The notes under the pieces are model-generated. The model was not told the origin of the DNA. It saw only the letters and a program-made list of their open reading frames with translations, and searched no databases. From NCBI GenBank assembly GCA_963781785.1, contig CAWAHD010000002.1:2914001-2978000 (forward strand): 64,000 nucleotides of DNA, given 5' to 3'. Shown here piece by piece: positions 31,391-41,431 of this stretch. How positions within the stretch are numbered: the first letter of the stretch is position 1; the number at the start of each line of letters is the position of its first letter. The DNA comes from CAWAHD01 sp963781785 (GTDB taxonomy: Bacteria; Planctomycetota; Planctomycetia; Isosphaerales; Isosphaeraceae). The position numbers were made by a program, and so were the translations under genes.

Positions 31391-31691
31391 TTTGTCGCCT
31401 TTCGCTCCCGCGAAAGTGTGTGCCCTTTGTCGCCTTTCGCTCCGCGAAAGTGTGTGCCCTTTGTCGCCTTTCGCTCCCGCGAAAGTGTGTGCTCTTTGTC
31501 GCCTTTCGCTCCGCGAAAGTGTGTGCCCTTTGTCGCCTTTCGCTCCCGCGAAAGTGTGTGCTCTTTGTCGCCTTTCGCTCCGCGAAAGTGTGTGCTCTTT
31601 GTCGCCTTTCGCTCCCGCGAAAGTGTGTGCCCTTTGTCGCCTTTCGCTCCCGCGAAAGTGTGCTGTTTGTCTCCCTTCGCCGAGCGAAGGG
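31391..31691. repeat. tandem array of 35/34-bp hairpin units
   Basis: Eight head-to-tail units begin at 31391, 31426, 31460, 31495, 31529, 31564, 31598 and 31633, followed by a degenerate ninth (31666-31691). Each contains the hairpin CTTTCGC-TCC(C)-GCGAAAG flanked by TTTGTCGC and TGTGTGC. Lengths alternate 35, 34, 35, 34, 35, 34, 35 because the loop alternates TCCC and TCC. This implies that a 69-bp dimer was duplicated. There are no unique spacers, so it is not a CRISPR array. It lies in the 5' region of the cytochrome gene and downstream of the DUF1559 gene. Confidence 0.9.
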
Positions 31692-31699
31692 CCACTTTC

Positions 31700-31719
31700 G
31701 TCAGGCTGGAAAGCCTGAC
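31700..31719. repeat. short interspersed hairpin (GTCAGGCT-GGAA-AGCCTGAC)
   Basis: A perfect 8-bp stem with a GGAA loop, next to the tandem array. A mutated copy lies at 59399-59418. In one minus-strand frame it reads 'VGQAFQPD', a phrase I know from many spurious planctomycete ORFs, which suggests a dispersed repeat family. Confidence 0.6.
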
Positions 31720-31840
31720 CTACGCTATTGTACCTGGACTGTGGGCAGTCGGCGACTCGGCGGGCAGTCATGTGGAAAACCAGACCTTCAGGTGTAGCTG
31801 TCATTCGGGTGGGTGGGCTGTTTGCTCCTGCTCCTGTCGG

Positions 31841-32908
31841 TCAGTAGGCGTCGGCGCTGATGGCTTCTCCGCCGGCGCGGGTTCCCAGGGCATTCCAGGT
31901 GACCAGGCTCACGCTGGATTTGATGAACCGAACCGAGCCGTCAAGCAAGAGCACGTTGACGCCGCCGGGATGAAACGAGCTGGGGCCGATGAAGGAATCG
32001 ACATTACCAAAGCCGGCGCTGACCGCACAGGCCGTCTGATTCGGAGGCATCACATGGTAATACGGGCCACCGCGTCCGGAGTCCTGGAGTGTCCAGTACT
32101 CCCCCTTGAAATCCCACAGGGGAGTTGTCGATTTGACGCAAAGGCTGAAGTCGTTCTGCGGCCCGCCGTTGGCGTACTGGGGAATCGCATACACCAGGTT
32201 CGGCCCCAAGCTGTTCTGGCCGGACTTCCCCTTGACCCACTCGCTGAACGCGGCCGTATTGCTGGTGCCGTCGGTGATGCTGGCGAGCCGCACGCGGTTG
32301 CCATAGAACAAATTGCCACCGAGCCACCAGGTGACCCCGCTAACCATGCCGCCGAGATTCTGGCGGTTGACTCCCCCATTGACGGTGTAGTTGACGCAGG
32401 TGACCCGGCCGCCGAATCGCCCGGCCAAGCTCTCGGTACTGCCGGGGTTGCCGTCGGATGGGCAGAGATAGCCCGGGACCATCGTCGACATCACGGTGGT
32501 GTTGGCCGCGATCGAGCTGCCGCCGGCCACGTCACTGAGCTTGAAGTTATAAGCGTCGTAGAGCGCCGTCTGCTCGAGATAATTGGTCAGGCGCAGGTGG
32601 ATCGACGCGGTCTGCGGCACGAGTCCCGTGCCCGTGGAGTTGCCGTTCACGTCGACGCTGCCCACCGGAGGCATCGTGTCGAAGGTGGAATGATAGTTGT
32701 GGATGGCCAGGCCGATCTGCTTGATGTTGTTGGTGCACTGGATCCGGCGGGCAGCCTCGCGGGCTGCCTGGACCGCTGGAAGCAACAGGGCAATCAGCAC
32801 CGCGATGATCGCGATCACCACCAGGAGCTCGATCAACGTGAACCCCCCACAGGAGGAATCGTTGCCACGCCGGCGCTCGATAATCATGCGGGGGCTCGTC
32901 AATCTCAT
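31841..32908 (-). CDS. DUF1559 family pseudopilin-like protein
   Basis: 355 residues, intact. The pilin-like N-terminus 'GFTLIELLVVIAIIAVLIAL' is followed by 'AAREAARRIQCTNNIKQIGL', then the variable beta-rich body and the conserved C-terminal 'HPGGVNVLLLDGSVRFIKSS'. Likely processed at the Gly before Phe by a prepilin peptidase. It lies upstream of the cytochrome/DUF1501 cluster but is separated from it by the hairpin array, so co-transcription is uncertain. An ATG at 32887 is an alternative start. Confidence 0.92.
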   Translation of the reverse strand: MRLTSPRMIIERRRGNDSSCGGFTLIELLVVIAIIAVLIALLLPAVQAAREAARRIQCTNNIKQIGLAIHNYHSTFDTMPPVGSVDVNGNSTGTGLVPQTASIHLRLTNYLEQTALYDAYNFKLSDVAGGSSIAANTTVMSTMVPGYLCPSDGNPGSTESLAGRFGGRVTCVNYTVNGGVNRQNLGGMVSGVTWWLGGNLFYGNRVRLASITDGTSNTAAFSEWVKGKSGQNSLGPNLVYAIPQYANGGPQNDFSLCVKSTTPLWDFKGEYWTLQDSGRGGPYYHVMPPNQTACAVSAGFGNVDSFIGPSSFHPGGVNVLLLDGSVRFIKSSVSLVTWNALGTRAGGEAISADAY

Positions 32909-33199
32909 TCGAGAGAGACTGGCTCCGACGGTTCTCTCTCGAAGACGGCAGATAGGATCGCCGCCGAGGAAACCGCAACAAAGCCATTTGGGGGGGCAGG
33001 TTTACGACAGACCTCCTCGATTCCGTGAACAAACGAATCGGAAGTCGGTCAGGCCTCGTATCTTGATTAGAACGCATCGCCGCTCCGAAGGAAAGGGGGT
33101 TGCTGGGCGGCTCGACGCCACGGTAGCTGCCGGGCACAACAAAGAGTTATGCCTTTTTCGTGGGACATCCCGACGCTGCCGCGCAAAAGACCGACGCAT

Positions 33200-36178
33200 T
33201 CAATCGCCTAGAGAGCGCTTGATCGCTTCGTCGGCGAGGTAGCGGTACCAGATCACCGACTGCCGCGATCGGGAGCAATTTTGCAGGTAGTTCCGTGCGC
33301 TCTTGGCGTCGCCATGGTTCTTGAGAAACCAACCGGCGAAGAAATAGGCGTTGCCTCTCCCATCCTCGGGGACGCTCTCGAGCAGCCGGTCCAGGGCCAA
33401 TATGTCGAGTGGCTTTGCCCCACTCGGGTCAAAAACCGTCTCGACGAGCAACTTGCAGATCGCCGACGACTTGGGGGCTGTATTCGCGTGTTTGGTGACC
33501 ATCTCCTTGAGCATCGCGTCGCGTCGTTTCGTGTCCTTCTCGTCATCCGCAATCATCGCCAGGCAGAGGGCGGCCGAGGGCGAGGCGCTTCGTTCATGAG
33601 CTTGGGCGAAAGCCTCCTTCGCCTTGTCTGGTCGTCCGTCAAGCCAGTAAAAACAGCCCGCATACTCGGGGTTCAGCATGTCGGGACGGCCGGCGCGGGC
33701 GGTCACGTAATTCTGGGCGAAGTCCCGAGCGGCCTCGAGGTTGCCCTGCCCGGTGCGCTTGCAGAAGAAATACCAGACACCCCATGAATGATCGGGATAG
33801 CGCTCGGTGGCACGTCTGAACCAGCTTTCCGCCCGCTCCCAATCTTTCTGGCCCTCTGCGCAGCGGGCCGCACACTCCATGGCCCACTCGGCCCAGGTCT
33901 GCGCGGCCGCTTCCGCATAGGGCTTGGCCTTATCCCACTGTTTCAAACCCATGTAGTGCTCGGCGATTTCCACTCGGACCTTGGCGTGATCGAGGCCAAG
34001 GTCTTCCACCTTGTTCAGGAACTCATCGAGGGTCTCCTGCCAGCGGTCGATCTTTCCCTGTGCCTTAAAGTTTGCAGCCAGCGTCTGGTAAGCCCAGACA
34101 TCCGGCGAGAGCATGATGTACCGCGAAATGACACGCTGGGCGTCGTCGTACTCTTTGGCGGACGAATAATGCAAACCCAGCGCTGCGAACAGAGCCGGCG
34201 AGTCCGCGGATTCTTTCTCCCACGCGGGCACCTGATTCTTGACGGTGTCCCAGGACTTGTTGATCAAGGTCGCCCGAGCGAACGGGTGAAAAGGACTGAC
34301 AGCGAGCAGAGCCTTGGCGATCTCGAGTTTGATCGGTTCGGAAGCCTGCCAGAGAGACAGCGCCATTTCGGAGGTCGCGTCCTCATGGGCCATGGCGATG
34401 TCCCAGGCGGCCCTGGCCCGGGGTGTGCCCAGGTTCCACAGGCTCTGGTTCATCGGAGATTCCGTTGTCTCGATGTCGACCAGGTCGAGCCCGTCGGCGA
34501 ATTTCCGGAAGTTCAGGACCAGATCGGGCCCGGACACTCCCAAAGATTCGAGGTAGGGACGATAGCGATGATCGGCGACGTCGGGGCGAACCTCGCTCCA
34601 GGCGTCGCTTACGGGGACCGCCAGCAGGAATCTCATGAAGTAGAGACGCCGAAAGACCTGCACAAAGCTGCGTCTCCCGCAGCAGATGTCCCATGACACT
34701 CCAGGCGGGCTCGCCCGCGTCGCTCTCCGGCTTGCCTGCGCTCTCCAGAAGCCCGGCCACCTGGACGATCGCGTGATTGCTCTCGAGACGCTCTTTCACG
34801 CTGGCGGGGAGCTCTTCGACCGCGGGGAGCTTCTGGGAAAGGAAGTGCTCAAAGCTCAGCGGTCCGATCGTCGTCGTGACGTGCTGGGTGGAGACTCCGG
34901 CGAAGTCGGCCATCGCATCGTGGGCGCGGAAACAATACGGTTCCAGGATCACGACATCGTTGGCTGCGTGGAGCCCGGCAGCAGTCGTCCGGGGAAACGC
35001 CAGGGTGAACATGCGCAACAATGCCGCAAGCTTCTTTTGAGGTCCCTGCGCGCGTCCCAGTCGCGCCGACTCAAAACGGCAGTAGGCATCGACAATCTCG
35101 ACCCAGTCCGGGACCATCGGCGAGCCCTTGGTCTCTGTCTTTTTTTTCGCCTCATCAAGGTCGGCCAGCGCATCGCGATGCCTGCCGATGAGCGCCAGGG
35201 CGAAAGCACGGTTCCAGAGACCCCAGGGCCGATCGGGATTTCGTGCGACCAATCGCTGAGCGTAGAGGAGCGCCCGAGCTTTGAACGCTTTATGTGCAGG
35301 GTGCCAGTGGAATTCGCTGAGAACTCCCAGGAGCGCGTAGCCGCGCGCAGCGCCCCCAGCCGCGAAGGCGACTCGCCATCGGTTCGGATCGCCTTGTGCA
35401 CGTCGCGCACAGCCAGGAGTGCGTCGAGGAAATCGAGGCTTGCGAGCCGGTCATCCACCTTCTCCGGCAGTCCCGCGTCATCCTTGACCGAGTTGGGCTT
35501 GCCCACGAGCCCCAGCCCCTTCAAAACGCTGGGAAACTCTTGCCGCGAGAGTGCTTCAGCGCTCGCGAGCAGCTTGATCAGGTCGAGATGGGGGCCAGGG
35601 GCTGTTGGCGTCTCGTGGGAAATGATCGTTTCGGTCTGTTCCTTCTCAAGACGTCGGACGATCTCATGGGATCGGTTGTCGCGGATGAACGAGACGACCT
35701 CCACGATGCCCTTGCCTGCTTCCTTGGTGTCAGCCGGGGTCTCGTCGATGACCTGGTCGCGAGTGGCCAATCCCAGCTCGTCGCGTGCGGCGACCAGCAC
35801 AGCCTGCCGGACCATCTCGCGCGGCAGCATATCGGGCCTGGTCGGCTGCTTGTACACCGGGATATCCTGCATGCCGGCGGGCCGTCCCAGAATGACAACC
35901 TGCCTCGCACCGTTGTCCTTGCCGGCCTTGACGACGACCAGCCGGCTGCGCACTGCCGAGGCATCCAGAGCTTCCTGGCCCTGCTTGTCCGGCAGGGGTG
36001 CCTTCGCCTGGGGGGCCGCTGGTTTGCCGATGGGTGTGGCGACTGGCTTGGCGATGGGTCGGGCTGGCACCGGCTGGCTATTCTGGCAACCGGCGACGGC
36101 CGTGAGTGCGATCGCGCCCAACAGTGCCGAAACGTGGCGATCTGTCCGGAGGGGTCCACAGCGATTGACAATACCCAT
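33200..36178 (-). CDS. large TPR lipoprotein (two frame changes)
   Basis: About 993 residues when joined. The leader 'LLGAIALTAVAGC' is a lipobox, so Cys 28 or so should be lipidated and the protein anchored in a membrane. A Pro/Ala/Lys linker ('PIAKPVATPIGKPAAPQAK') follows, then a long helical-repeat body with TPR-like units ('WGLWNRAFALALIGRHRDAL', 'WAEWAMECAARCAEGQKDWE', 'WGVWYFFCKRTGQGNLEAA'). The frame changes near 35345 and near 34670, both at short CG runs. At the second, restoring one CG pair gives 'GHLLRETRSFVQVF'. The ATG at 36178 has AGGAGGGG just upstream, a strong site. The role is unknown; such proteins often scaffold envelope complexes. Confidence 0.75.
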
Positions 36179-36605
36179 GCGTCCCCTCCTCTCAGGCGCG
36201 ATCGGATCTTGACCAGGGTTTTCGCCGACTGCCGGTCCGGAGTTGCCCGGAACCATGATCTCGGAGCGGATCATGCCCATCTGATCAGAGCGCAGGTACG
36301 GTTACAAGCAGGGTTCGTTGCGCCCGAGGCTGCCGCGTCGGAACCGGCAACGGTCGAGGTAAGCCGGCGCAGGATACACCCCGGTATTCGCCGATCGCCG
36401 CCCCTGCGCGAACAACCGTCTTTTCGTCGGAATTTGTCTGATCGCGGGACGTTCTGGCCATATCCATAGGACTCACGCCGCGGCACTCACCGGGTGCCGA
36501 GGAGTCTCCGGGATGGACGGAATGTTCGTGCAATCAACGGATGGCGGGTAAACTAGCGGAAGCGTCCGGCGATCCGTTCCATCGGGAAAAGCGGGAGATC
36601 ACGTG

Positions 36606-38844
36606 ATGAAAGTCTCGGAGACCATGCCGACGGCGCCGCCCGTGCCCGGTCTGCAACAGATCGACGCCGCGTGCGACCGGTTCGAGGCCGCCTGGCGCGG
36701 GACAAGCTCCGGACCTGGCCAATTACCTGGAGGAAGCTCCGGTCGCTCTGAGGCTCTTTCTCTTCCGCGATCTGCTGCGACTCGACCTGGAATTTCGCCG
36801 TGAACGCGGCGAGCAGCCGGACGCTTTGGTGTACGCGAGCCGGTTTCCCGAATTCCAGGACGAGCTTGTACGGGCTCTGGAATCGCGGGCCGAGAACATC
36901 GAGAAAACCGGGCAGCGCGGACGAAGCGACGGGGACCAGGCGACGACCGTCGACTCACCCACCGCGCTCGGAAGCCGAGGAATCGATCCGGGAGGGTTTT
37001 CGCTCAAGAGCTCGCGCGGGCCTCGAGAGGCCGGCTACGAGATTCTGGAGGAGCTGGGGCGCGGGGGCATGGGCGTGGTCCTCAAGGCGCACCAGGTTTC
37101 GCTCAACCGGACCGTGGCTCTCAAGGTAGTCAAGTCGGGTAGCTTCGCCACCGAAGCGGAGGTGATCCGATTTCAGAACGAGGCAGAAGCCGTTGCCCAG
37201 TTGGATCACCCTCACATCGTGCCGATCTACGAGGTGGGGCAGTGGGGCGATCAGCATTTCTTTACCATGAAGCTGGTGAGCGGTACCAGCCTCGACAAGC
37301 GGCTCGAGCTCTACGCGGCCGACCCACGCGCCGCGGCCCGAATCGTGATCACGGTCGCCGAGGCGGTGCACCACGCGCACCAGCGCGGCATCCTGCACCG
37401 CGACCTGAAGCCGGCCAATATCCTGCTGGACGAGCAGGGCGAGCCGCACGTGACCGACTTTGGCCTCGCCAAGCGTCTGAACGGCGGCGAGGATGCCACG
37501 CACTCGGGTGCGCTGCTCGGCACGCCATCGTACATGTCGCCGGAACAGGCGAGCGGAACACGGACGGGTCTGTCGACGGCGACCGACGTCTACGGCCTGG
37601 GCACGATTCTCTATGCCTTGCTCGCGGGCCGTGCGCCGTTTGCCGGCACCACGCTCGTCGACACGCTCGACATGGTGCGGATGCAGGCGCCGGAGCCTCC
37701 ATCTGCGGTCAACCGGGCCGTGCCGCGCGATCTGGAAATCATCTGCCTGAAGTGCCTCGAGAAGGAACCTCGCCAGAGATACTCCAGTGCGCGAGACCTG
37801 GCCGAGGACATCGGGCGGTGGCTCGCGGGAATGCCGATCCAGGCTCGGCCGGTGGGAACACTGACCCGCGCTCTGATGTGGTGCCGGCGCAACCGCGCCC
37901 TGGCGGGTCTGGCGGCCCTTCTGGTCATGGCGCTACTGGGCGGGCTGGCCGGCATCACCTGGAAGTGGCGCGAGGCCGATCGCGAGCGCACCAAGGTGGA
38001 AGCGGTCAACGAGCTATTGACCGAGCGGCTGCTGGGCCAGGCGTCGGCGGTGATGGACCCCCTGGCGAAGAACCTGACGGTGCGCGAGCTACTCGACCGT
38101 ACCGCGGCACAGCTCGGCGGCTGGCTCGACGGCCAGCGCGACGTGGAAGCCAAGATCCGCGAGACGATGGGTGGAGCGTATCTTTCGCTCGGTCAGTACG
38201 ACAAGGCCGAGCCACATATCCAGACCGCCATCCGGCTCGACACCGACCTGTACGGCGAGAGATACCCCGACACGCTCCGCGCCAGGAACCTCATGACGGC
38301 ACTCCTCGACCAGAGGGGTCAAGCGACCCAGGCCGAGCCGCTGGCTCGTGCCAACCTGGAGACGGCGTCTCGCTCGCTCGGACCGAATGATCCGATCTCA
38401 CTCGCCGCGGCCGAGCGGTTGGGGGCGATTCTCTGGCACGTCGGCAAAACGGACGAGGCGGAGGCGGTCCTCAGGAAGAATGTCAACGACCGCGGCCGCG
38501 TGCTCAAGCCCGAACACTCCGATACGCTACGGTCCGTCTACTTGCTCAGCCGGGTGCTGCGCGATCTGCGCCGCTTTCCTGGTGCAGAGAAATTCGCGTA
38601 TGACTATGCACACAGCATCCAATGTTCTCGCGGTTCCAGCATTCTGGACTTTATCATCGCGCTGACCAACCAGGCCGACGTGTTCCGCGACAAGGGAGAC
38701 CTTGTCCAGGCTGAGCGCTATTACGCGCAAGCCCTGGCAGAGGCCCGGAACATCCTGGCCGCTGATCATCCCACGAGGGTCAGCGCCGAGCAGAATCACG
38801 CTCGAGCGGTTCGCGAGCTGGGCACGGGGCGGAACGCTTCATGA
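36606..38844 (+). CDS. Ser/Thr protein kinase with membrane segment and TPR tail (one frame change)
   Basis: About 746 residues. The N-terminal region 'IDAACDRFEAAWR' continues, after a frame change near 36697, as 'APDLANYLEEAPVALR' and 'VYASRFPEFQDELV', a conserved lead-in of planctomycete kinases. Adding one CG pair (TGGCGCGGGA to TGGCGCGCGGGA) joins them. Kinase motifs: 'ELGRGGMGVV', Lys in 'VALKVV', 'HRDLKPANILLDEQGEPHV', 'TDFGLAKRL' (normal DFG) and 'GTPSYMSPEQA'. One membrane helix ('ALAGLAALLVMALLGGLAGI') precedes TPR-like repeats of the NB-ARC-associated type ('YDKAEPHIQTAIRLDTDLYG'). GGGAG lies eight bases before the ATG at 36606. The ligand and targets are unknown. Confidence 0.9.
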
Positions 38845-39170
38845 CAAGGAATCCGGCGAGTCGCGTCCCGTTTTTCCAGGTGCGACCGCAGAATCCTTTC
38901 GGTCGAGGGTCACGGTTTCCAGCCTCGAGAACGAGGCCGGCCGCCGCAAAGGAAAAACCCTGACGCCCCGGCGTGCATCGTCCATCCTCCACCGCTTCTG
39001 CCAGCACTTCGTCGGGCGGTATAATGTCGCCCGGATGACGACCGCCTTGCGGGACTTTGAAATCGCCAGGCCGGCTTACCTCGGCGAGCGCAACGAACGA
39101 ATGCAAGAGAGGAACAGCCCCGACAGTTGGGCGACACGACTGTGCCCGTCGTACTGAGCGAGCGGTCACC
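38845..39170. other. intergenic, no supported gene
   Basis: Between the kinase and a small membrane protein on the same strand. Open frames here are Arg/Ser-rich and lack starts with ribosome binding sites. No hairpin or promoter stands out. Confidence 0.4.
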
Positions 39171-39380
39171 ATGATGCTAGAGAATCAACCACCACGGATT
39201 CGCTTCCGACTCAGGACACTGCTGCTCGTCGTCGGCATCCTTGCTCTATTCGTGGTGGTAGTCATCCAGCAGGTACAGATCGGGCGGATGAGGCAGATGC
39301 TCGACGCACGCACGAAAGAAAAGGAGCAACTGACGACGATCGTACGCGAACTGCGAGACCATCTCGAGCGGCGCAAGTAA
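39171..39380 (+). CDS. small single-pass membrane protein with coiled coil
   Basis: 69 residues. 'PPRIRFRLRTLLLVVGILA' leads into one membrane helix ('LFVVVVIQQV'), followed by a charged heptad-like helix ('MRQMLDARTKEKEQLTTIVR'). The 'RFRLRTLL' start before a helix is common in small planctomycete membrane proteins. Start ATG at 39171 or 39174; no strong ribosome binding site. The function is unknown. It may oligomerise through the coiled coil. Confidence 0.65.
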   Translation: MMLENQPPRIRFRLRTLLLVVGILALFVVVVIQQVQIGRMRQMLDARTKEKEQLTTIVRELRDHLERRK

Positions 39381-39436
39381 CGACGTGAGTCAGGCAAACC
39401 ACCATCGAGCAAAAACATGACGAATCGAAGGATGAA

Positions 39437-39587
39437 CGAGCCATGAAAAGCACGACCTTGAGCCCCGTGCCGCCCGAGCCCTTGAGTCGCGCCGCGACGA
39501 TCGTCGCGGCAGGGTAGGCGAGCGTCCAGCGGGCGAGGATCACCCGACGACGGCGAGCCCGTCACGACCCGACGCGTGTTGGCCCAA
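39437..39587 (-). pseudogene. internally deleted fragment of an M28 peptidase gene
   Basis: Reading from a TTG at 39587, the frame gives 'RVILARWTLAYPAATIVAA', matching the membrane anchor of the peptidase at 5518-7188. It then jumps directly to 'RLKGSGGTGLKVVLFMA', which lies ~75 residues further on in the intact protein. The catalytic 'AHYDS' is already lost and homology ends. The nucleotide match continues upstream of the start (39588-39605), so this is a copied locus, not a chance motif. Confidence 0.7.
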
Positions 39588-39791
39588 GGCGACTCAGTTC
39601 TCTCTCTCGTCGCGTGCATGATCGGAATCCCTCCCCGTCAGTCTTTTACGCGCATCCTCCCGCACGCAGCAATCTCGCATCGACCAATTGAGCGAGGAGA
39701 GTTGGTCAGCCACGACCCCGGCCCTGGCCGAAGTCCGCTGGCTCTGATACGATCATGCTAATCTCCCGGAAGTTCGGGACCGGAGGTCGCC

Positions 39792-40035
39792 ATGTCCGAG
39801 ATTCTGGTCAGCAACGTCGACGAGGCCGTCGTCGAGCGACTCGAGTCGCGCCCGAAGCAGCGGCCGATCATTAGAGGCCGAGTTGAAGCTTATCTTGGAG
39901 CAGGCGGCCCGGCCAGCCCCCGAGCGGCTCTCTCGGGCGGCGTACCGCGCCCTCGCAGACGAGGTCCGCGCCGCACTTGGGAACCGGCCTCAGTCCGACA
40001 GCGCCGAGCTCTTGGCCGAGGACCGGGCGCGGTGA
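39792..40035 (+). CDS. VapB/FitA-like antitoxin (one frame change)
   Basis: About 81 residues when joined: 'MSEILVSNVDEAVVERLESR' then, after a frame change near 39861, 'GRSLEAELKLILEQAARPAP', 'SRAAYRALADEVRAALGN' and 'LLAEDRAR'. This is the FitA/VapB type: a ribbon-helix-helix DNA-binding N-terminus and a C-terminal toxin-binding arm. Adding a GC pair (CAGCGGCC to CAGCGCGGCC) restores the frame. GGAGG lies six bases before the start codon. It overlaps the start of a truncated VapC gene by four bases (GTGA). With the toxin broken it is probably an orphan. Confidence 0.75.
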
Positions 40036-40110
40036 ACGCCGCCGGGCGATCGCCGGAGACTACTCCGTCATACCTGGTGGTCGACGCCAGTGTCGTGATC
40101 AAGCCCGGGA
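40032..40110 (+). pseudogene. truncated VapC (PIN-domain) toxin
   Basis: From the GTG at 40032 the frame gives 'SYLVVDASVVIK', the start of a PIN-domain RNase with its first acidic residue (Asp in 'VDAS'). After 'VVIK' the sequence no longer resembles VapC ('PGMTPLDRRCEWGH') although the frame stays open to 40385. The remaining catalytic acids are absent. Translational coupling to the antitoxin (GTGA overlap) is preserved. Confidence 0.65.
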
Positions 40111-40511
40111 TGACCCCCCTCGATCGCCGGTGTGAGTGGGGCCATCCAGGGAGGTCGACCGCATTGTCCGTCACTGATTCCCTCGCCGGACTGTCATGGC
40201 CTTTCTTTCCCCTGGGCGATGCGCTCGGCGCTTGCCAACTTGATGACGTTCACGCGGCCGAGCAGGTCGAGCGTGTCCCGTTCGGACTGTTCCTGGCCGG
40301 ATCATTCCGAAGCGAATCGGCGATCGATTGGACCGATACGAGCCTCGCGCGATTCAAGCGCGGCCGAAGCTCTATTGGCGTCTGACAATGCCACGGAGGT
40401 GCATTGTTGCGATGGCCGGTCGGCGAGACAAATGATGGTCTGATCGGGGCGGTGATGATGCTCCCACGGGCGCCACGGTCGGGACTCACGACCTGGAAAG
40501 GGATCAATCCG
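40111..40511. other. decayed region, no supported gene
   Basis: The plus-strand frame after VapC is open but featureless. On the minus strand at about 40190-40280 a short stretch reads 'DTLDLLGRVNVIKLASAERI' before a stop. It looks protein-like and may be the tail of a lost gene, but I cannot name it. Confidence 0.35.
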
Positions 40512-40898
40512 ATGAAGAAATCGGGCACCGAGGGCAATCGCTTGGTCCGGCTGACCGAGATTTGCCTCGCGCTGCCGGAGGCGAAGCGGGAGATGATGGG
40601 AGATCATGCCGCCTTCACGGTTCGCAACAAGAAATTCGTGTATTACCTCCACGACCATCATGGCGACGGGATCATCTCCGTCTGCTTCAAGACGGAGCCT
40701 GGCCAGAACGAGGTGCTGCTGGCGTCGGACGCCACACGGTTTTACAGTCCCGCCTACATCGGGTCGAGAGGGTGGGTTGGCCTGCGCCTCGACGTCGGCA
40801 AGATTGACTGGGCGGAGGTCGCGGATTTTGTCACGGAAAGCTACCGCATGACGGCACCAAAACGCCTCGCCGCGCAAGTATCCGCGCGGCCGATCTGA
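40512..40898 (+). CDS. MmcQ/YjbR-like protein
   Basis: 128 residues. The pattern 'RLTEICLALPEAKREMMGDH', 'AAFTVRNKKFVYYLHD', 'ISVCFKTEPGQNEVLLAS', 'FYSPAYIGSRGWVGLRLD' and 'DWAEVADFVTESYRMTAPKR' is that of the MmcQ/YjbR domain, a cyanase-C/CyaY-like fold often described as DNA-binding. The ATG at 40512 follows AAAGGG by about ten bases. It sits in the accessory zone between TA remnants and is one of the few intact genes there. The cellular role is unknown. Confidence 0.8.
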   Translation: MKKSGTEGNRLVRLTEICLALPEAKREMMGDHAAFTVRNKKFVYYLHDHHGDGIISVCFKTEPGQNEVLLASDATRFYSPAYIGSRGWVGLRLDVGKIDWAEVADFVTESYRMTAPKRLAAQVSARPI

Positions 40899-41014
40899 CG
40901 GGGGGTTGCCGAGCAGTTCAAGGGATTCCGTGGGCGGCTTTTAGACAACAATCGATTTGAGCCATCGTTGTTATGGAGAGGGAGCCGAGGACGCGGATCG
41001 CAGAACGTCTCCTT

Positions 41015-41266
41015 TCATCTCCGAGGGTCCAGGCTGTCATAGATATCCATGGCTGGGTCGTTCCAGTCCTCGAACACCTCCTGGATTCCTGAAAACGCGG
41101 CCTCCGCGGAATGACGATCTTCGTCCGCGAAAATCCGCTGTATGCGATCGTATAGCTCGGCTCTTACAAGAACATAGGTTTGTGTGGTTTGCGGGTCTTC
41201 CAGGCGTATCGGCTCATCGCCTGCGCGTTCGATGGCCTGCCTGATTTCTTGGGTGATCGGCGTCAT
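41015..41266 (-). CDS. small antitoxin-like protein
   Basis: 83 residues: 'MTPITQEIRQAIERAGDEPI', 'RLEDPQTTQTYVLVRAELYD', 'RIQRIFADE', 'VFEDWNDPAMDIYDSLDPRR'. The layout (N-terminal DNA-binding-like helix, acidic C-terminal arm with 'DWNDPAMD') is that of antitoxins that precede a PemK/MazF-type toxin. GAGGAGGA lies five bases before the ATG. No toxin gene follows: downstream is only a short frame opening with ATG-GCT-CAA. A decayed paralogue lies at 7218-7400. The antitoxin call is inferred from size and composition. Confidence 0.65.
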   Translation of the reverse strand: MTPITQEIRQAIERAGDEPIRLEDPQTTQTYVLVRAELYDRIQRIFADEDRHSAEAAFSGIQEVFEDWNDPAMDIYDSLDPRR

Positions 41267-41431
41267 AGGTTCCTCCTCGGTATTCAATGATAGCCAAAGG
41301 GCTGGACGATGTCTCGTGTACCTTTGCTGCCGCAAGCCCATGGAAGCCGAACGCCTCGGCTATGCTGGCGCCATTCAAGTCAGTCCTCTCAAAGCCGCAT
41401 TGCGTATCCTTGCCAGCGCGGCCGTTCCAGA

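Noticed and set aside
31391..31691. CRISPR array or coding repeat protein
   Set aside because: Units are contiguous without spacers. The open frame through them is a by-product of the 69-bp period, and the real gene starts with a signal peptide at 31348.
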